The position numbers and the translations under genes are program-made. 64,000 nucleotides of DNA. Source: Ettlia oleoabundans (Eukaryota > Chlorophyta > Chlorophyceae > Chlamydomonadales). Where the stretch lies: contig JAAMXP010003694.1 of the NCBI GenBank assembly GCA_019693395.1, positions 17,890-81,889 on the forward strand, written 5' to 3'. The notes beneath the pieces are model-generated. The model saw only the letters and a list, made by a program, of their open reading frames with translations. It made no database searches and had not been told where the DNA came from. Numbering within the stretch: the first letter of the stretch is position 1; each line of letters begins with the position of its first letter. Below, piece by piece: positions 10,212-21,334 of this stretch.

Positions 10212-13200
10212 CTAATGGTGCACCGGCTGCTTCTCCAGCCAAGCAAATACGTCTAGCGTCTGTCCTGCGCCTGCAGTGGGCTCATAGGGACGACAGGTAC
10301 CAACAGTCACGAGTCAAGGTGGGTTTCAAAGCCAGTATTAGGCAGCATGCATGTCCAACACGAAGCCGGTGCCAGCCGGCTGCCCACAACCTCTGCAAGC
10401 ACTCAGTTCATATAACTGGGCAGCCAGGCCTCCCTTGCAGCAGCATCAGCCCACCTGCTCGTGCCATGAGGCGGCCGTTGACTAGGCGTACTGACAGCTT
10501 GGCAGTACCGAGGCGGTACTGGCAGGGGCCGCACTTGTGCAGCGGCACATGCACCCCGTTGTCCTGGAAGAGCTGGAGCAGGCCCTGCGGCAGCAATGGA
10601 AGAGCGTGGACCTGCTCTATGAGGCTCACATTGTAAGATTATGCAGCTGTGCAGCATTGCAAACAAAGATGCCTCTGGCGACCAACAGATGTTGCACACT
10701 CGGCGCTTTTAACCAATTGCCAACACTGCGATTTTACAATGTGCAGAATGGTACGAACAGCGCCCACCCATAGTCAAGCTATTGGTGCAGTGTTGAGAGC
10801 AGCACTGCTTGATGCGCACCTGCACCATTGGCTCCACCTTCCGAGGATCACTCTCAACGGCGCTGCTGCTGCTGAACACTGAACGGGCCCACCGGCTGGC
10901 GTGGTCTCCCTCGTTGCCCAGCACTGCAGTGTGCAAGGACATGGTTAAAAAGATGGCGACAATCCTCACTCGAGATAGTCTGCTGGAGGCTTTGTCAACC
11001 CATATACTATCATGCGGATGCAGACAGCCAGGGCATGCATGGCAAATATGCAAAGCAGCCAACCCCCACATATAAAGGACCAAAGCATGAACAAAAGAAC
11101 ATGCACAGTCCGCTACTTGACCCAGGACACCGTGCCTGCATTATAAGCCTCCTTGATCTCCAGAAACCTTGCATCATGCCCATACGTGGCACGCTGCGGT
11201 TTGCCGTTGGGAGTGGCCGAAGACGAGGCGTTGCCTGGCCGCAGCCGCGGCGTCTGGTGGGTGGCTCCCCGGGCAGTGGCAGGCGGGCGCCGAGCTGACA
11301 GGGGTGCTGCGGTTGTGGAGAGTTGGTTTGGGCGGTAGGCTGAGATAAGGGCCCCTTCCTCTGCTGGCATATCTGCCACCGACCTAGCTGAACGGGCAGT
11401 CAGCTGCCACTGCTGCGCCGCAGCAAGCAGCTCCTGCTGCGCTGGCGAGACTGCCCGCCGAGCCGTGAGCAGCGGGGGGACATCCTGCTCCGCTGCGGCT
11501 GCTGCTGCCAGTGGTGGTGCTGGTGGCGGCCGCAGCTGCAGTTGCTGTTGCCACCGGTTGGCTGTGGGTGCAGGCTCTGGGGAGGAAGCTGAGGTGTCTG
11601 CTGGTGAGATGGGAGCTTGGCAGGAGCCGAGCGCTGGAGTGCCGTCGGCCGCGACCATGACGTGCGAGAACAGCCCGTCACTGCTTGGCGCCTGCTGGTG
11701 TGAGGGCTGCCCCTCTGCCCGCTGATGCTGCTGCTCCCCTGCCAACATCGCCTGCTGCGGTCGCGCAACACCTGCGTTTGGTTGGCCAGCCACTTGCGCT
11801 GTTGCAGAGGGACCGGCCGTCTGCTGCTGCTCTTGAATAGCCGCCGCCTGTTGTTGCTCCTCCACTAGCTCCTGCTCCTGTGCCTCTGTTGCTACACCCT
11901 CCTGGTGCGTACGCTGAGTCACTGCCGTATGCTGCTGCTGCAGCTGCTCTAAGCTAATGTTGGACAGCTGCAAGCGAGGCACCTGTGCCGGCCGCTGCAG
12001 CTGCTGCTGCTGCAGGGGCTGGGATGCCGTGCTGGGGCTTTCAGTGATGAGGGAGCCCTCTGCTGGGGACTCTGGGGGTGAGAGCATGATGCTGGTATGC
12101 CCAGCCAGCACCAGTGCTGCCCTACTGAATACCTGCATGCGTGACGTCACAATACATGGACTCACGGTAGGGCGTGCTGGGCATTGTCCCGGCGTAGCAT
12201 AGGCCGTGACCGCAACACACATCAGGCACCACGTGAAGCAGCAAGCCCAGAGATGTTATTGGTAACAACTACTGCCCCCAGTCGCAACCAGCTACTCACC
12301 TTGTGCACTGGGATTCCCAGCGCCTTGAGCGCGCCACAGGCTGCGGCCATGTGCATTTTCAGCCGCTGGTTCTCTTGCTTGACTGCTGCCGCCTGCTCCT
12401 GCCACTCCCCTTGCTGTGCCACGGCCCTCCTTAGCTCCACATGCGCCTGCTCTGAGGCCTGTTGCGCTGCCGCCAGCTGCTGACGCAGTGCCACTGCGGA
12501 TTCTTCTGCCACGTGCTGCCTGGAAGCCGCTGCCCCCAGCTGCGTGGACAGCTGCGCATGTTCCTGCAATAATGCAAGCTGAAGGCTGGAATGCCATGGG
12601 AAGCAAGATGTTCCTACTGATCATGCTTGGGCAGCCCAAGGGAACAAATATTTGCAACGTTTGCTGCCGATAATTGGGTACAACCACCCCACGCTTCTGA
12701 AGGTGTCGAACTTAGGATAGGAAGCGACAGCTAACTTGAACTGGGCTGCCCCAAACACTAACCTGCTGATGTCGTGCAGCTGTCTCTCCCAGCTGGCTCC
12801 GCAGTTCTGCCGCCTGCCGTTCCAGTGTCTGTGCACGCTGAGCCAGGCCGGATGCCCGCTCCTCTGCTGCCTGCGACATATGGCACCGCAGCAGATACAC
12901 ACACACACACTTTGAAGCTTGGAACTCGGCATCAACACCAGTCACAGCCAAACCACACCTATTGGCAGGGCAATCGCGACTCTGTACAAACTCCCCAACC
13001 GTCAAACGGTTTCCCTCCCAAGTGTCAAGGGATTTCCCTCTGAATGCACAACTTCCACACCTCACCTCAGCACGCTGCTCTGCTTCATCGGCACGCTGCT
13101 TCAGCGAGTGTAGTTGCACGGTCCGGGTCTCAAACTCCAGTTGCGCAATCTGCAGGCTTTGCTGCAGCTGCACCACCTCCAACTCTAGAGACAGCAGCTT

Positions 13201-14195
13201 CTCCAATCCACCTGGCAGCCCTCTGCTGCTGGTGGTGTCGGCACTCATGCCCACCAAGCTGCCACCCCCATTTGCTGGCAACTCCTCTACTACGGGGGCT
13301 GCTGGTGATGGCACTGATAGTAATGAAGGTGCAGCACCTGTAGTCTGCGCCAACAGATGGGACACCCAGTCTCTTATCAAAAGGCAATTGATGGCCCTGG
13401 CTTTGAAATGCAGATGTGCAGCACCCACCAACCATATACAGCATTGAACTTTGCCTCCTGCTTGCTTCCCAGCCCATGAAAGTCTGCAAAGCATCATACC
13501 TGCTGTGCTCTACCCAATTCAGTGTTAGAGAGCAGCTGCTGTAGCATGCCCATCACTGCATCCAAAGCGGCACCACTGGCAGAGCAGTCACCACTGCTGC
13601 TGGGAGCAGGGAGCTGCTCGCAAGCAGGTGCTGGTCGTGGCACATCCGCAGCTGCTAGCTGGGAAAAGTCGTGAGGTTCTACCTCACAGGAATGCACTGC
13701 TGCAATCTGTGACGTGGGCACCATTACGCTGCTGTCAGGTCGCATTTCGTTGGCCATCGATGCAACGGCGGCGGGACCCTCGCTACTGGGCCCAATGCTG
13801 CTTTGCTCTAACATACACAGCATATTCCCTGCTGATGCTAATGCTAGATCTTGGGCATGGTTGTCGGCCGCCGAGCTGCTCGCGTCAACCGGCAAATGCT
13901 CAAAGACTTGCTGCTGCACTGCAGGCTGGGCGGTAGTGGCGGTGGCGACGCCGGCAGCGACGCGGTCAACAACGCTGGCCTCATAGCACCCAAGCTGCCC
14001 GATGCCCCGCTCTTCCGTGCCCCTCCCCGCAATGCCCGTATCGCTCACGCAATACGGGGTCCGCGAAGACGGTCGCTCCGCTGTGGAGGCCGGACCCCGC
14101 AACAGCGGGGAACCAAATGATTTCCCCGCTACGTGGAAGGCAACAGCCACTGCGCCGTCTGGAAGGCACAGGAGCTCGAGCTCCACGGCCTCCAT
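10212..14195 (-). CDS. Coiled-coil protein with C-terminal GAS2 (GAR) domain
   Basis: Probable cytoskeletal protein of 874 aa. Exons on the minus strand: 13500-14195, 13066-13344, 12763-12870, 12300-12563, 11131-12132, 10925-10979, 10455-10616 and 10212-10270. All phases agree, but the join of the small exon 10925-10979 is the least certain. Residues 1-232 are unrecognised and rich in Ala/Ser. Residues about 270-450 form a long coiled coil rich in Leu, Gln, Glu and Arg. Residues 450-783 are low-complexity Gln/Ala/Pro. The C-terminus holds a GAS2-related domain: CGPCQYRLG, KLSVRLVNGRLMARAG, TLDVFAWLEK. In GAS2, spectraplakin and related proteins this domain binds microtubules, usually after a calponin-homology domain; none is visible here. 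Microtubule binding is inference from that single domain. The gene is convergent with the COMT-like gene. Confidence 0.72.
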
Positions 14196-14578
14196 GGCGC
14201 AAAACAACAACAGCTAGCAACAGTCCTCAGCTGCTTCAGTGTTGCTCCTCAACCCACCAAACAATGCGCCGTGTAAAGGAAGTCGTCTTGACAGAGATGC
14301 AGAGGCACAGATCCACAATCAGACACTGCATGCTGCGCCGACAAGACCCACAGCGCCGCTGCCGCGACATACCCGTGCCACCGGCATGTGGTGCATCTCA
14401 ACTGGTTGCACCATATAGAGCTTACATGTGTTAAATACTATAGGTGCAAAATGCAGTAGCGTGTGGCAGTTCAAACAGTACGCGTGCATCTCGGGTTGAT
14501 TTGCTTGCTCCCTCGCACTCCACCGCCGACGAGCGACTGCGCCTCTCGTGCACCCATCACCAGGGGCCCTAATCCATT
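14196..14578. other. Intergenic, GAS2-domain gene promoter and GST 3' end
   Basis: Lies between the start of the GAS2-domain gene and the stop of the glutathione S-transferase gene, both on the minus strand. It should contain the promoter of the former and the 3' UTR of the latter. No coding exon or notable repeat was seen. Confidence 0.5.
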
Positions 14579-16472
14579 TTAGCCCAAGTCATTGCCGTTG
14601 ACTTTAGAGAAGCGCAGCGGGCCCTCCAGATAGGCCTTCACTCCTGGCAGTGCACCGAACTTGGCGTGGTGGGCAGCAAGGTCTGGGTACTGGCCATCAA
14701 ACTGCTCGCCCCAGACACGCTTGTGCACATCCACAATGTCGTACAGAAGCGCATCTGCCACGGTCAGCTCGCTGCCCACAGCCCAGCCGTCTGCGCCGTG
14801 GCGTGCCACTAGCTTGGAGATGTAGCCAAAGTGGGCGCCGCCGTTGCGGCTGGCAATGGTGGCAGAGTCGATGTGGGTCTCCCAGTAAGCCTTCTTGGGC
14901 TCCTCTTCCTGCAAAGGACAGAATGAACAGCGGGTGACATTTTGTTGTTCGATTGTGTGTGTGAGACTGACAGGACACAAGCGGCCCACAACTGGATAAC
15001 AAAAATACAATAGGCATCCTCTATCTGCAGGTCCGCAGCCCCACTTCAGCTGTTCACCACGACAAAGACGGTCAGCAAGATTGAGCAAGCGGCGGTAATA
15101 CAATTGGCAGAACTACTTTGCTCACCAGCTTGTCTTGGTAGATGAGGTTCAGATATCTGCAGATGACAGCCCACCACAACAAACACTAGTTGGAACCCAT
15201 GCATATGCAGTCACAGGCAGGTTGAGTGGTTCATAGAGGAGTCGCCAGGACTGATTGCCCCTCCATCTACCTCAGGTAAACACAAGCAGGGGCAGGGCAT
15301 GGCAGGCGCCACGGCAGGGCAGGGCGGGGCTGAGTGGGGCGGAGTCAGGCAGGGCTGGGCAGGGCAGGGCGGGCAGGCAGCTTTGTGTGTGAGCTTCAGC
15401 TTACTTGCGCTTGATGTCCTCAATGCCGTCCATCAGCATATCCACCACTGCCGCCTCCTTCAGCCCATTGCCATACATGCCGTGCTTGCGCCCTGCAGCG
15501 AGCGCCAGGGAAGGCAGTCAATGGCAGCACTGTTGGGTGAGAGGTGCACAGCTCTGGCTGGGTTAAACGAGGCAGCTGCACAGGATCCCCAGAGCAACAG
15601 AGAAAATTTTGCACCACATGCAGTGCTAACGAACAAGTTTGCACGCTGGGGTGGGTGTAAGAGGGGCGGGCACCTTACGTTGGGGGTTATTAGCCCCTGA
15701 ACCGCTACACGTCGAAAAGTGGGTGCAGTAAGGGGTGCTAACAGCTGCCCTTACTGTCCGCAAGCTGCCTATGCCCCACTCACCAATGTGGCGCAGGATA
15801 GCGTTGGACTGGCCGACATCCCCATCCTCATCCGCAAACCTGTTGTGGGAGGGAGGGCCAGTGATCAATGTGTCAGTGGGGCGCAACAGGGCGGGAAAAA
15901 GCAGCTTTGTAATTGGGCGCATTACTACAGTCGTGGGCCAAAAAAGCGGACTCAGGATCCAGCCGTGCTGCTGCTGCAGCAGCAGAGCGGGACTGGCGGG
16001 TGCAAGGCATGCCTCTGGTTGTTGCGGGGCCCTCTTTACCAGCTGACCTGGGGCACTGTGCAAACGGGTACTTCTCTAGATCTGCCTTCATCTCAGCATA
16101 ATCCACGGCCTGGAACTCCCAGTCGATGCCCTTGGCCGACAGTGCAAGCCTGATGGGCTCGCCACGACCTGCAGCAGGTGAGCGAGATGACGTCGACGTA
16201 GATGACGTCAATCAACTGGCGGCCGCGGAGGTGTGCCTGGCTGGCCGCGCATCACGACAGGGCAGTAACAAAAACCGTCGCAGGCAGGGTGGGGCAACGA
16301 TATTGTATGAGTGAGGCCAGCCCAGCAGGCAGCTTTGGTGGCTGTCATGGAGGGAGCGGAGGCAAGGCCCTTGCAGCTGCTTGCAAGGAGCGGGAGGGCT
16401 GCAAGCACAAGTCGCGGACACAGCGGCCTTGCGCTCACCCCGGACGGGGAAGTAATAGATGGTGGGTTTCAT
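14579..16472 (-). CDS. Glutathione S-transferase (Sigma/Pi/Mu-like)
   Basis: Cytosolic-type glutathione S-transferase, 219 aa, which conjugates glutathione to electrophiles or reduces peroxides. Six exons: 16439-16472, 16048-16168, 15784-15839, 15405-15492, 15126-15156 and 14579-14908, summing to 220 codons with every phase consistent. The start MKPTIYYFPVRGRGEPIRL carries the catalytic Tyr at residue 6 or 7 and the family's RGRGEPIR segment. Next come YPFAQCPRF, then DGDVGQSNAILRHIGRKHGMYG, which holds the glutathione-binding Gln-Ser pair. The C-terminal helical domain includes LTVADALLYDIVDVH and ends with GPLRFSKVNGNDLG. There is no targeting sequence. The first exon is only 34 nt, and intron 1 holds two TGACGTC motifs. 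It is divergent from the WAT1-like transporter gene across 345 bp. Confidence 0.93.
16187..16210. promoter_or_regulatory. Paired TGACGTC motifs in GST intron 1
   Basis: Two ATGACGTC copies (16187-16194 and 16202-16209) lie 15 bp apart inside GST intron 1 (16169-16438). TGACG pairs are the core of plant as-1 elements bound by TGA bZIP factors, which are best known upstream of GST genes. Regulatory function here is inferred from sequence and location only. Confidence 0.35.
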
Positions 16473-16817
16473 TCTGACTTGACTCGGTGATCTAGAAGGG
16501 CACACGCACAAACACGACAATTGGGCTCTTAGTAGGTTTGCGAAGGCAAATTCCAGTCGCTGCAAGCGGTAAAGTAGACAAATTTTTTTGTGATGATGTA
16601 AGGGCTCACTGGGCAGAGGGCCGTGTGATTTGCGTGAAGGGCCTGCTGCGCCCAAGGCACGCCATGCAGGCCTTTCAGGAGGGGTTTCCGATGCCATTGA
16701 GCGGATTGGACTCGTTGTTAGGCGATTCCACAACTTCGAGGTGCATTCACGGTGCTGATCGCCCGGTGCACTGTTCCTTGACGGAGGTTTGGGCGCCCCC
16801 CGGCTTGTATATTAAAT
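16473..16817. other. Divergent promoter, GST and WAT1-like genes
   Basis: The 345 bp between the two opposed start codons should hold both promoters. Stretches of T/A occur at about 16577-16590 and 16807-16820. No open frame in it looks coding. Confidence 0.5.
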
Positions 16818-19130
16818 ATGCTGACTACAGATAGCTTGCAATTGGGACAGGCGGGAAGGTCGCTGGGCTGGTGGGCCCACCCTCGCTACCGTGCAGCGCG
16901 ACCACGAGCCAGCAGGCAGCGGCTTCAGTGCCATGCTGTGGACTCACAGCCTGTGCAAAGCAAGGAGGCGTCGCGGAGCAGCAGCAGTAGCGAAAATGGC
17001 AGCAGGCAAGGGGCAGCATCAGAGCAGGCGCCGCCAGGCCAGGCGCCGCACCTGGAGTGTTTTGAGACTGGGATGGGCGTAGAATGCCGCATCATGACAG
17101 ATGGCCCGGAGCATGTGGCTGTAGCCAGCAAAGAGGAAGAAGCGCAGGCACTGCTGGAGCAGCAGCAACAGTTGCCGCACCAGGGTGAGTCCCCCCGCTG
17201 CCGCTGTGCAGTGCTGTGAGGCAGCTGGCGTTGCGGTGTGCATGCGGGTTGTGCGCCCAGCAGCACATGCTGATCGGCTTGTGTTGAATATCAGAAGGAC
17301 AGTCAGGGTCATAGCACCTCTTTGACCTAGCAGTCGGACATCTAAATTGGTAGGCAAATCCTGCCAGCCACGCCAAAGCGGCAGCACACCCTGCTGCTGT
17401 TCATAAACTCTCTGTCCCATGCCTGCCTTTCACCACAACTTCACCTCTTACCTCTCCAAGCTTGCAGGTCCCACATCGCTGCTTGACGTGCTGCTGCTCA
17501 TATCTCCTTTCTTCTTTTGGGGAACCAGCATGGTGGCTATGAAGCAGTTGGCACCGCACACCACCCCGCTTCTGGTGGCGTCTTGGCGGCTCATCCCGGC
17601 AGGGGCGGCCCTTCTCGTGTGGGCGGCGCAGTCGGGGCGCAAAACACCCACCGAGCCCATGGCCTGGTTTGCTATAGCGCTGTTTGGCTTGGTGGATGGT
17701 GCTGCCTTTCAGGCAAGATTCATTTTGCTGCCATGTCTAGCCAGCTGGCAGACTTGCTGGCCGCCTCGACTCTAAGCAGTTGTCACGCTGCTTAGGGGGT
17801 GTGCACCATTCACATGCAGTACAGGGGTTGGTTGTGGTGCAGCTTGGAAGGACATCACGCTCTGCCCCTTTGCAGCTGTGCTGGCCCCAGCTCAGAACAG
17901 TCACAGCGGTCCTTTCTGTCACTAGCGAGTCACGGGCGTGTTCAAACCAGCCCTGCCTGCCCTGTTCTGTTTTCTGCAGGGCTTTTTGGTTGAGGGGCTG
18001 CAGCGCACCTCAGCTGGACTTGGCAGCGTGATCATTGACTCCCAGCCTCTCACCGTGGCTCTGCTGGCTTCACTGCTGTTTGGGGAGACTTTGGGACCAG
18101 CCGGAGTGGCGGGGCTGTTCATCGGCGTGTTAGGGCTGTGCCTGCTGGAGTTGCCTCCCTCTGTGCTCGCCTCGCTGCCAGACTCCCTGGCCGGCACAGC
18201 ACTGCAGCTGGCAAGCGGCGGCGGCGGCGACTTTGGCGGCGGCCCAGCTGCCGATGCAGCGGCAGTGGCGGCAGCAGTCGGCAGCAGCAGCGCCTCTACA
18301 GGACTAGTGGCAGCAGCTGGTGCAGCAACAGTAAGCAGCGGCGGCAGCAACGGCTGGTCGATATGGGACAGCGGCGAGTGGTGGATGCTGCTTGCTGCGC
18401 AATCCATGGCTGTGGGCACAGTCATGGTGCGATGGGTGGCCAAGTATTGCGACCCTGTGGTGGCTACCGGCTGGCACATGGTGCTCGGTGGACTGCCGCT
18501 GCTGGCACTGGCGGCATGGCAGGAGGGGGCAGAGGCACCGGAGCAGCTGGCAATGCTGACAGGTAGGAATGAGGTTGGTGTCACTTTGCTTTTCGTCAAA
18601 CATGGTGTTCGTTGCAAGGCACGGCTATTGGTACTTGGAGCTGTTGGTCCAGGAATGGAGTGAAACTCCAACTGGGTCCGGTTGCTGCATGTGCTGGCTT
18701 CCAAATGTGATCAAGAGCCTTGATGATGTATCCGTCACGCCTGGATGCCATCTTTGGTGCAAGCTTCCCAAATCCCTCTTGCAAAATATTAGACCCAGCC
18801 TCAGCCCGCTTCTGTGCCCACCCACACTGCTGTACTGCAGGGTCTGATGTGCTGCTGCTCTTCTACGTGTCCCTCTTAGGGTCAGCAGCCAGCTACGGGG
18901 TGTTCTTCTACAATGCCTCCCGCGGCAATCTCACCGCCCTCAGCAGCCTCACATTCCTTACTCCCATGTTTGCTGCTGCTGGAGGCTACCTGGCATTGGG
19001 TGAAACGCTTACCCCTCTGCAGCTGGCTGGTGCCACTGTCACGTTGGGGGCTGTTGCATTGATCAACAACCACAGTCACAGCGATGGGCCGCAGCCAGAA
19101 AGCAGCAGCGGCAGCGACAGTAAGCAGTAG
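16818..19130 (+). CDS. WAT1/EamA-type transporter, probably plastid
   Basis: Membrane transporter of the drug/metabolite superfamily with two EamA halves, 494 aa. Four exons: 16818-17184, 17468-17712, 17980-18562 and 18841-19130; phases all agree. Exon 1 encodes a basic, Ser-rich presequence without membrane segments, which suggests plastid import. Membrane helices begin in exon 2 (LLDVLLLISPFFFWGTSMVAMK), with the EamA-typical SWRLIPAG and GFLVEGLQRTSAG. A Gly/Ala-rich loop (about residues 275-320) separates the halves. The second half has SMAVGTVMVRW, SLLGSAASYGVFFYNA and LTFLTPMFAA. The closest plant relatives are the chloroplastic WAT1-related proteins; the substrate is unknown. Intron 2 starts with GC (GCAAGA at 17713) instead of GT. 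The frame supports this, because retention runs into a stop. Confidence 0.88.
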
Positions 19131-19613
19131 CCACGAGCAATCGGTTGGGCCAGCAGGGAGCTGCAGCCCCGCTTGCGTACAGGTCAACTTAGGTTAGTGA
19201 CTGTTTGCATCCCTCGCTTAATATTTCCCAGTCTTCTAATTGATCTCTGTACCATATCCTAGGATCTTGTACCCACAGCATTGCCCCCTTCACTCTAACT
19301 TGTGTCGCTTTCTTTGGTGCCTCTCGGTATATTGTTTTACGTCTTACAGTAACATTTGCTTGCTCGCTCTGCAAACAAAACTCAAGTGTCAAGGTGCATT
19401 GAGATACCCAGGCGGGGCAAGACATGGCTGTGGGGTAGCCCTTGAGAGGCAAAGCAAAACAGCAGTTAAGCTTTGAATGGCAGTACAAAACATATCGGCA
19501 ATAATGTACTGAGTGGGTTGAAAGACAGTTGCTGAATAGCAAAGGAGCAATTTGGCAGGAAAGGCTCCCAGGCTCGAACGATTTGGCGACGACCAAGCAC
19601 CTTTCTTCTTGCA
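19131..19613. other. Convergent 3' ends, WAT1-like and GNAT genes
   Basis: Lies between the stop codons of two converging genes and is expected to be 3' UTR. No credible exon was seen on either strand. Confidence 0.5.
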
Positions 19614-20646
19614 TCAAGCCATGCGACGTTGCCGCAGCAGCAGCGTCATCAGCACCGCATCCTCCCCATCAGGGTAGTAGCGCTTGCGAAGGCCAACCCG
19701 CTCAAACCCCAAGGAGTGGTAGAGCCGTAAGGCTGCCTCGTTAGACGCCCGCACCTCAAGCTGCACGCACTCAGCATCCCGCCTGCGGAATACGAAGATA
19801 GTATGACCGCGTCAAGATATGATATGAGGAGTGGAGCTGTGCTCTCGGTGACAAGGCTTATTCGCTTTCGCAGACATATTTGCAGCTGTTCTATGGAGCG
19901 GATTGGCCGGAACCATGGCAGTAACATCGGCAACACAGGTTAAAAGCGGACACACCGCAGCATACCTGTAACGATCCAGCAGCTCGATGAGCATCGCACG
20001 TGCATGGCCTCGCCGCCGGTGGTCAGGGTGGACAGCTATGTTCATTAGATGCAGCTCCTGAGGCACTGCCCAGCCCACAGCCCAGCCTACAGGGCCCGTC
20101 CCCTCATCCACCACAAGTACCGTTGAGCGCTCCCGATTGAGCTCCGCCTGCAAGCCAGATGGCCAGGATGTCAAATACTGGCGGTTTGCTTACAAAGAGT
20201 TGTTCACAAACCTGTTCTCCTGTTGTATAATGGTACGAGAGGATGACAGAAGGGAAAGCACTGAGTCTGAGTGAATCCCTGACTGAGACTCTGACTGAGG
20301 CGGCTGCAAGGCACTGCCGCCGCAACTCTCCCGCCTCAGGACGTCAATGTCCTTGCGCCTGCTCCTCTGTCGGGGACCCATTGGAGCAAACACTCCTTTT
20401 TAACCGGCTCACCTCAACTTGCTGGGGGCTCCAGCTGCCGCCCGTGAGCGCCTCCAGTTCGACCAATTGCGGCAGATCAGCTGGGGCCGCCCGCCGCAAT
20501 GCACAACATGAAGTCGAAGTTCTCCTGGTGTGTAAACTGCGGCTGCCCAATCGAGTCAGCCAGTTACAAGCCGCACCCGCTGCTGCTTCCGACACCACGC
20601 CAGTGCTTCCCACCCAAGTATGACGTTGCACGGTGACACAAGCCAT
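19614..20646 (-). CDS. RimI-like GNAT N-acetyltransferase
   Basis: Acetyl-CoA-dependent N-acetyltransferase of the GNAT fold, 194 aa, three exons: 20413-20646, 19966-20147 and 19614-19782. The first about 45 residues (many Arg, Thr, Ser; MACVTVQRHTW...) look like an organelle presequence. The core follows the bacterial RimI pattern: a start segment (LRRAAPADLPQLVELE), LHLMNIAVHPDHRRRGHAR (motif A, acetyl-CoA pyrophosphate loop R/Q-x-x-G-x-A), then VQLEVRASNEAALRLYHSLGF and the closing YYPDGEDAVLM typical of RimI. In bacteria RimI acetylates the ribosomal protein S18 N-terminus. Here a plastid or mitochondrial protein N-alpha-acetyltransferase role is likely, but the target is inferred. Confidence 0.88.
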
Positions 20647-21334
20647 GCTGCGAGTTCTGCATGCAGTTGGCAGCAGAGGACAGCTGTGGCACCTGCTCAC
20701 CGGCACACCTTTACAGACACAGTACTGCCGCGACCGCCCCCAAGCGGATCTGCAGCAGTAGCAGCAGCTCTGAGTGTTGTATGCATCCAGTAACTTGTAG
20801 TCAAGTGAATGTACCGTAGATTTTGTATTGATTCCTGCTCGACGGAAAGCAGTCTTAGCTATGTACCTGTTGGACGTGCTACAGACCAGCGGTAAACAAG
20901 CAGACAAGCGGGACGGCAGGCGTATGGCCCGTATGATCTCTGCTTTTGTCTAGTCCTGTTACATACGCAAGTTGCACCAAACAGCCAGCAACATTCCTTT
21001 CTTATTTGCATTTGGGCGTGTTCATACCCGGCTGCGGGTGCCCTCTCCTGCCTGTGTGGCACCGCGCTCGGTTTAGGGCGCCCAGCGCCTGTTCTGAACG
21101 CTGCACCCTGGCAGACTGCCAGCGTGTGCAATAACTTAAAGTCACATGATGCGCTTGAAGACCTGCAGGATGATGCACGCACACAAATGGATGCTTTCAG
21201 CATGTGTGAACGGTAACTGGATGGGCTCTGGCGCCTCCAGCCTGTGGCGCCAACCCTGCCTGACCTGGCCATGCCGATCCCCCTCTCGTTCTCGGTCAAT
21301 TGCATCTCCATGGCCTTGATTCAAATTAACCCAA
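20647..21334. other. Divergent intergenic region, GNAT and SRCR genes
   Basis: The 688 bp between opposed start codons should contain both promoters. Open frames on the minus strand (for example 20859-21311) show no domain and no consistent splice pattern. No repeat was seen. Confidence 0.45.

Noticed and set aside
11465..12202. Plus-strand open frames opposite the GAS2-domain gene
   Set aside because: They are complements of Gln/Ser/Ala-rich coding sequence (CAG/GCA codons stay open on both strands) and have no motif.
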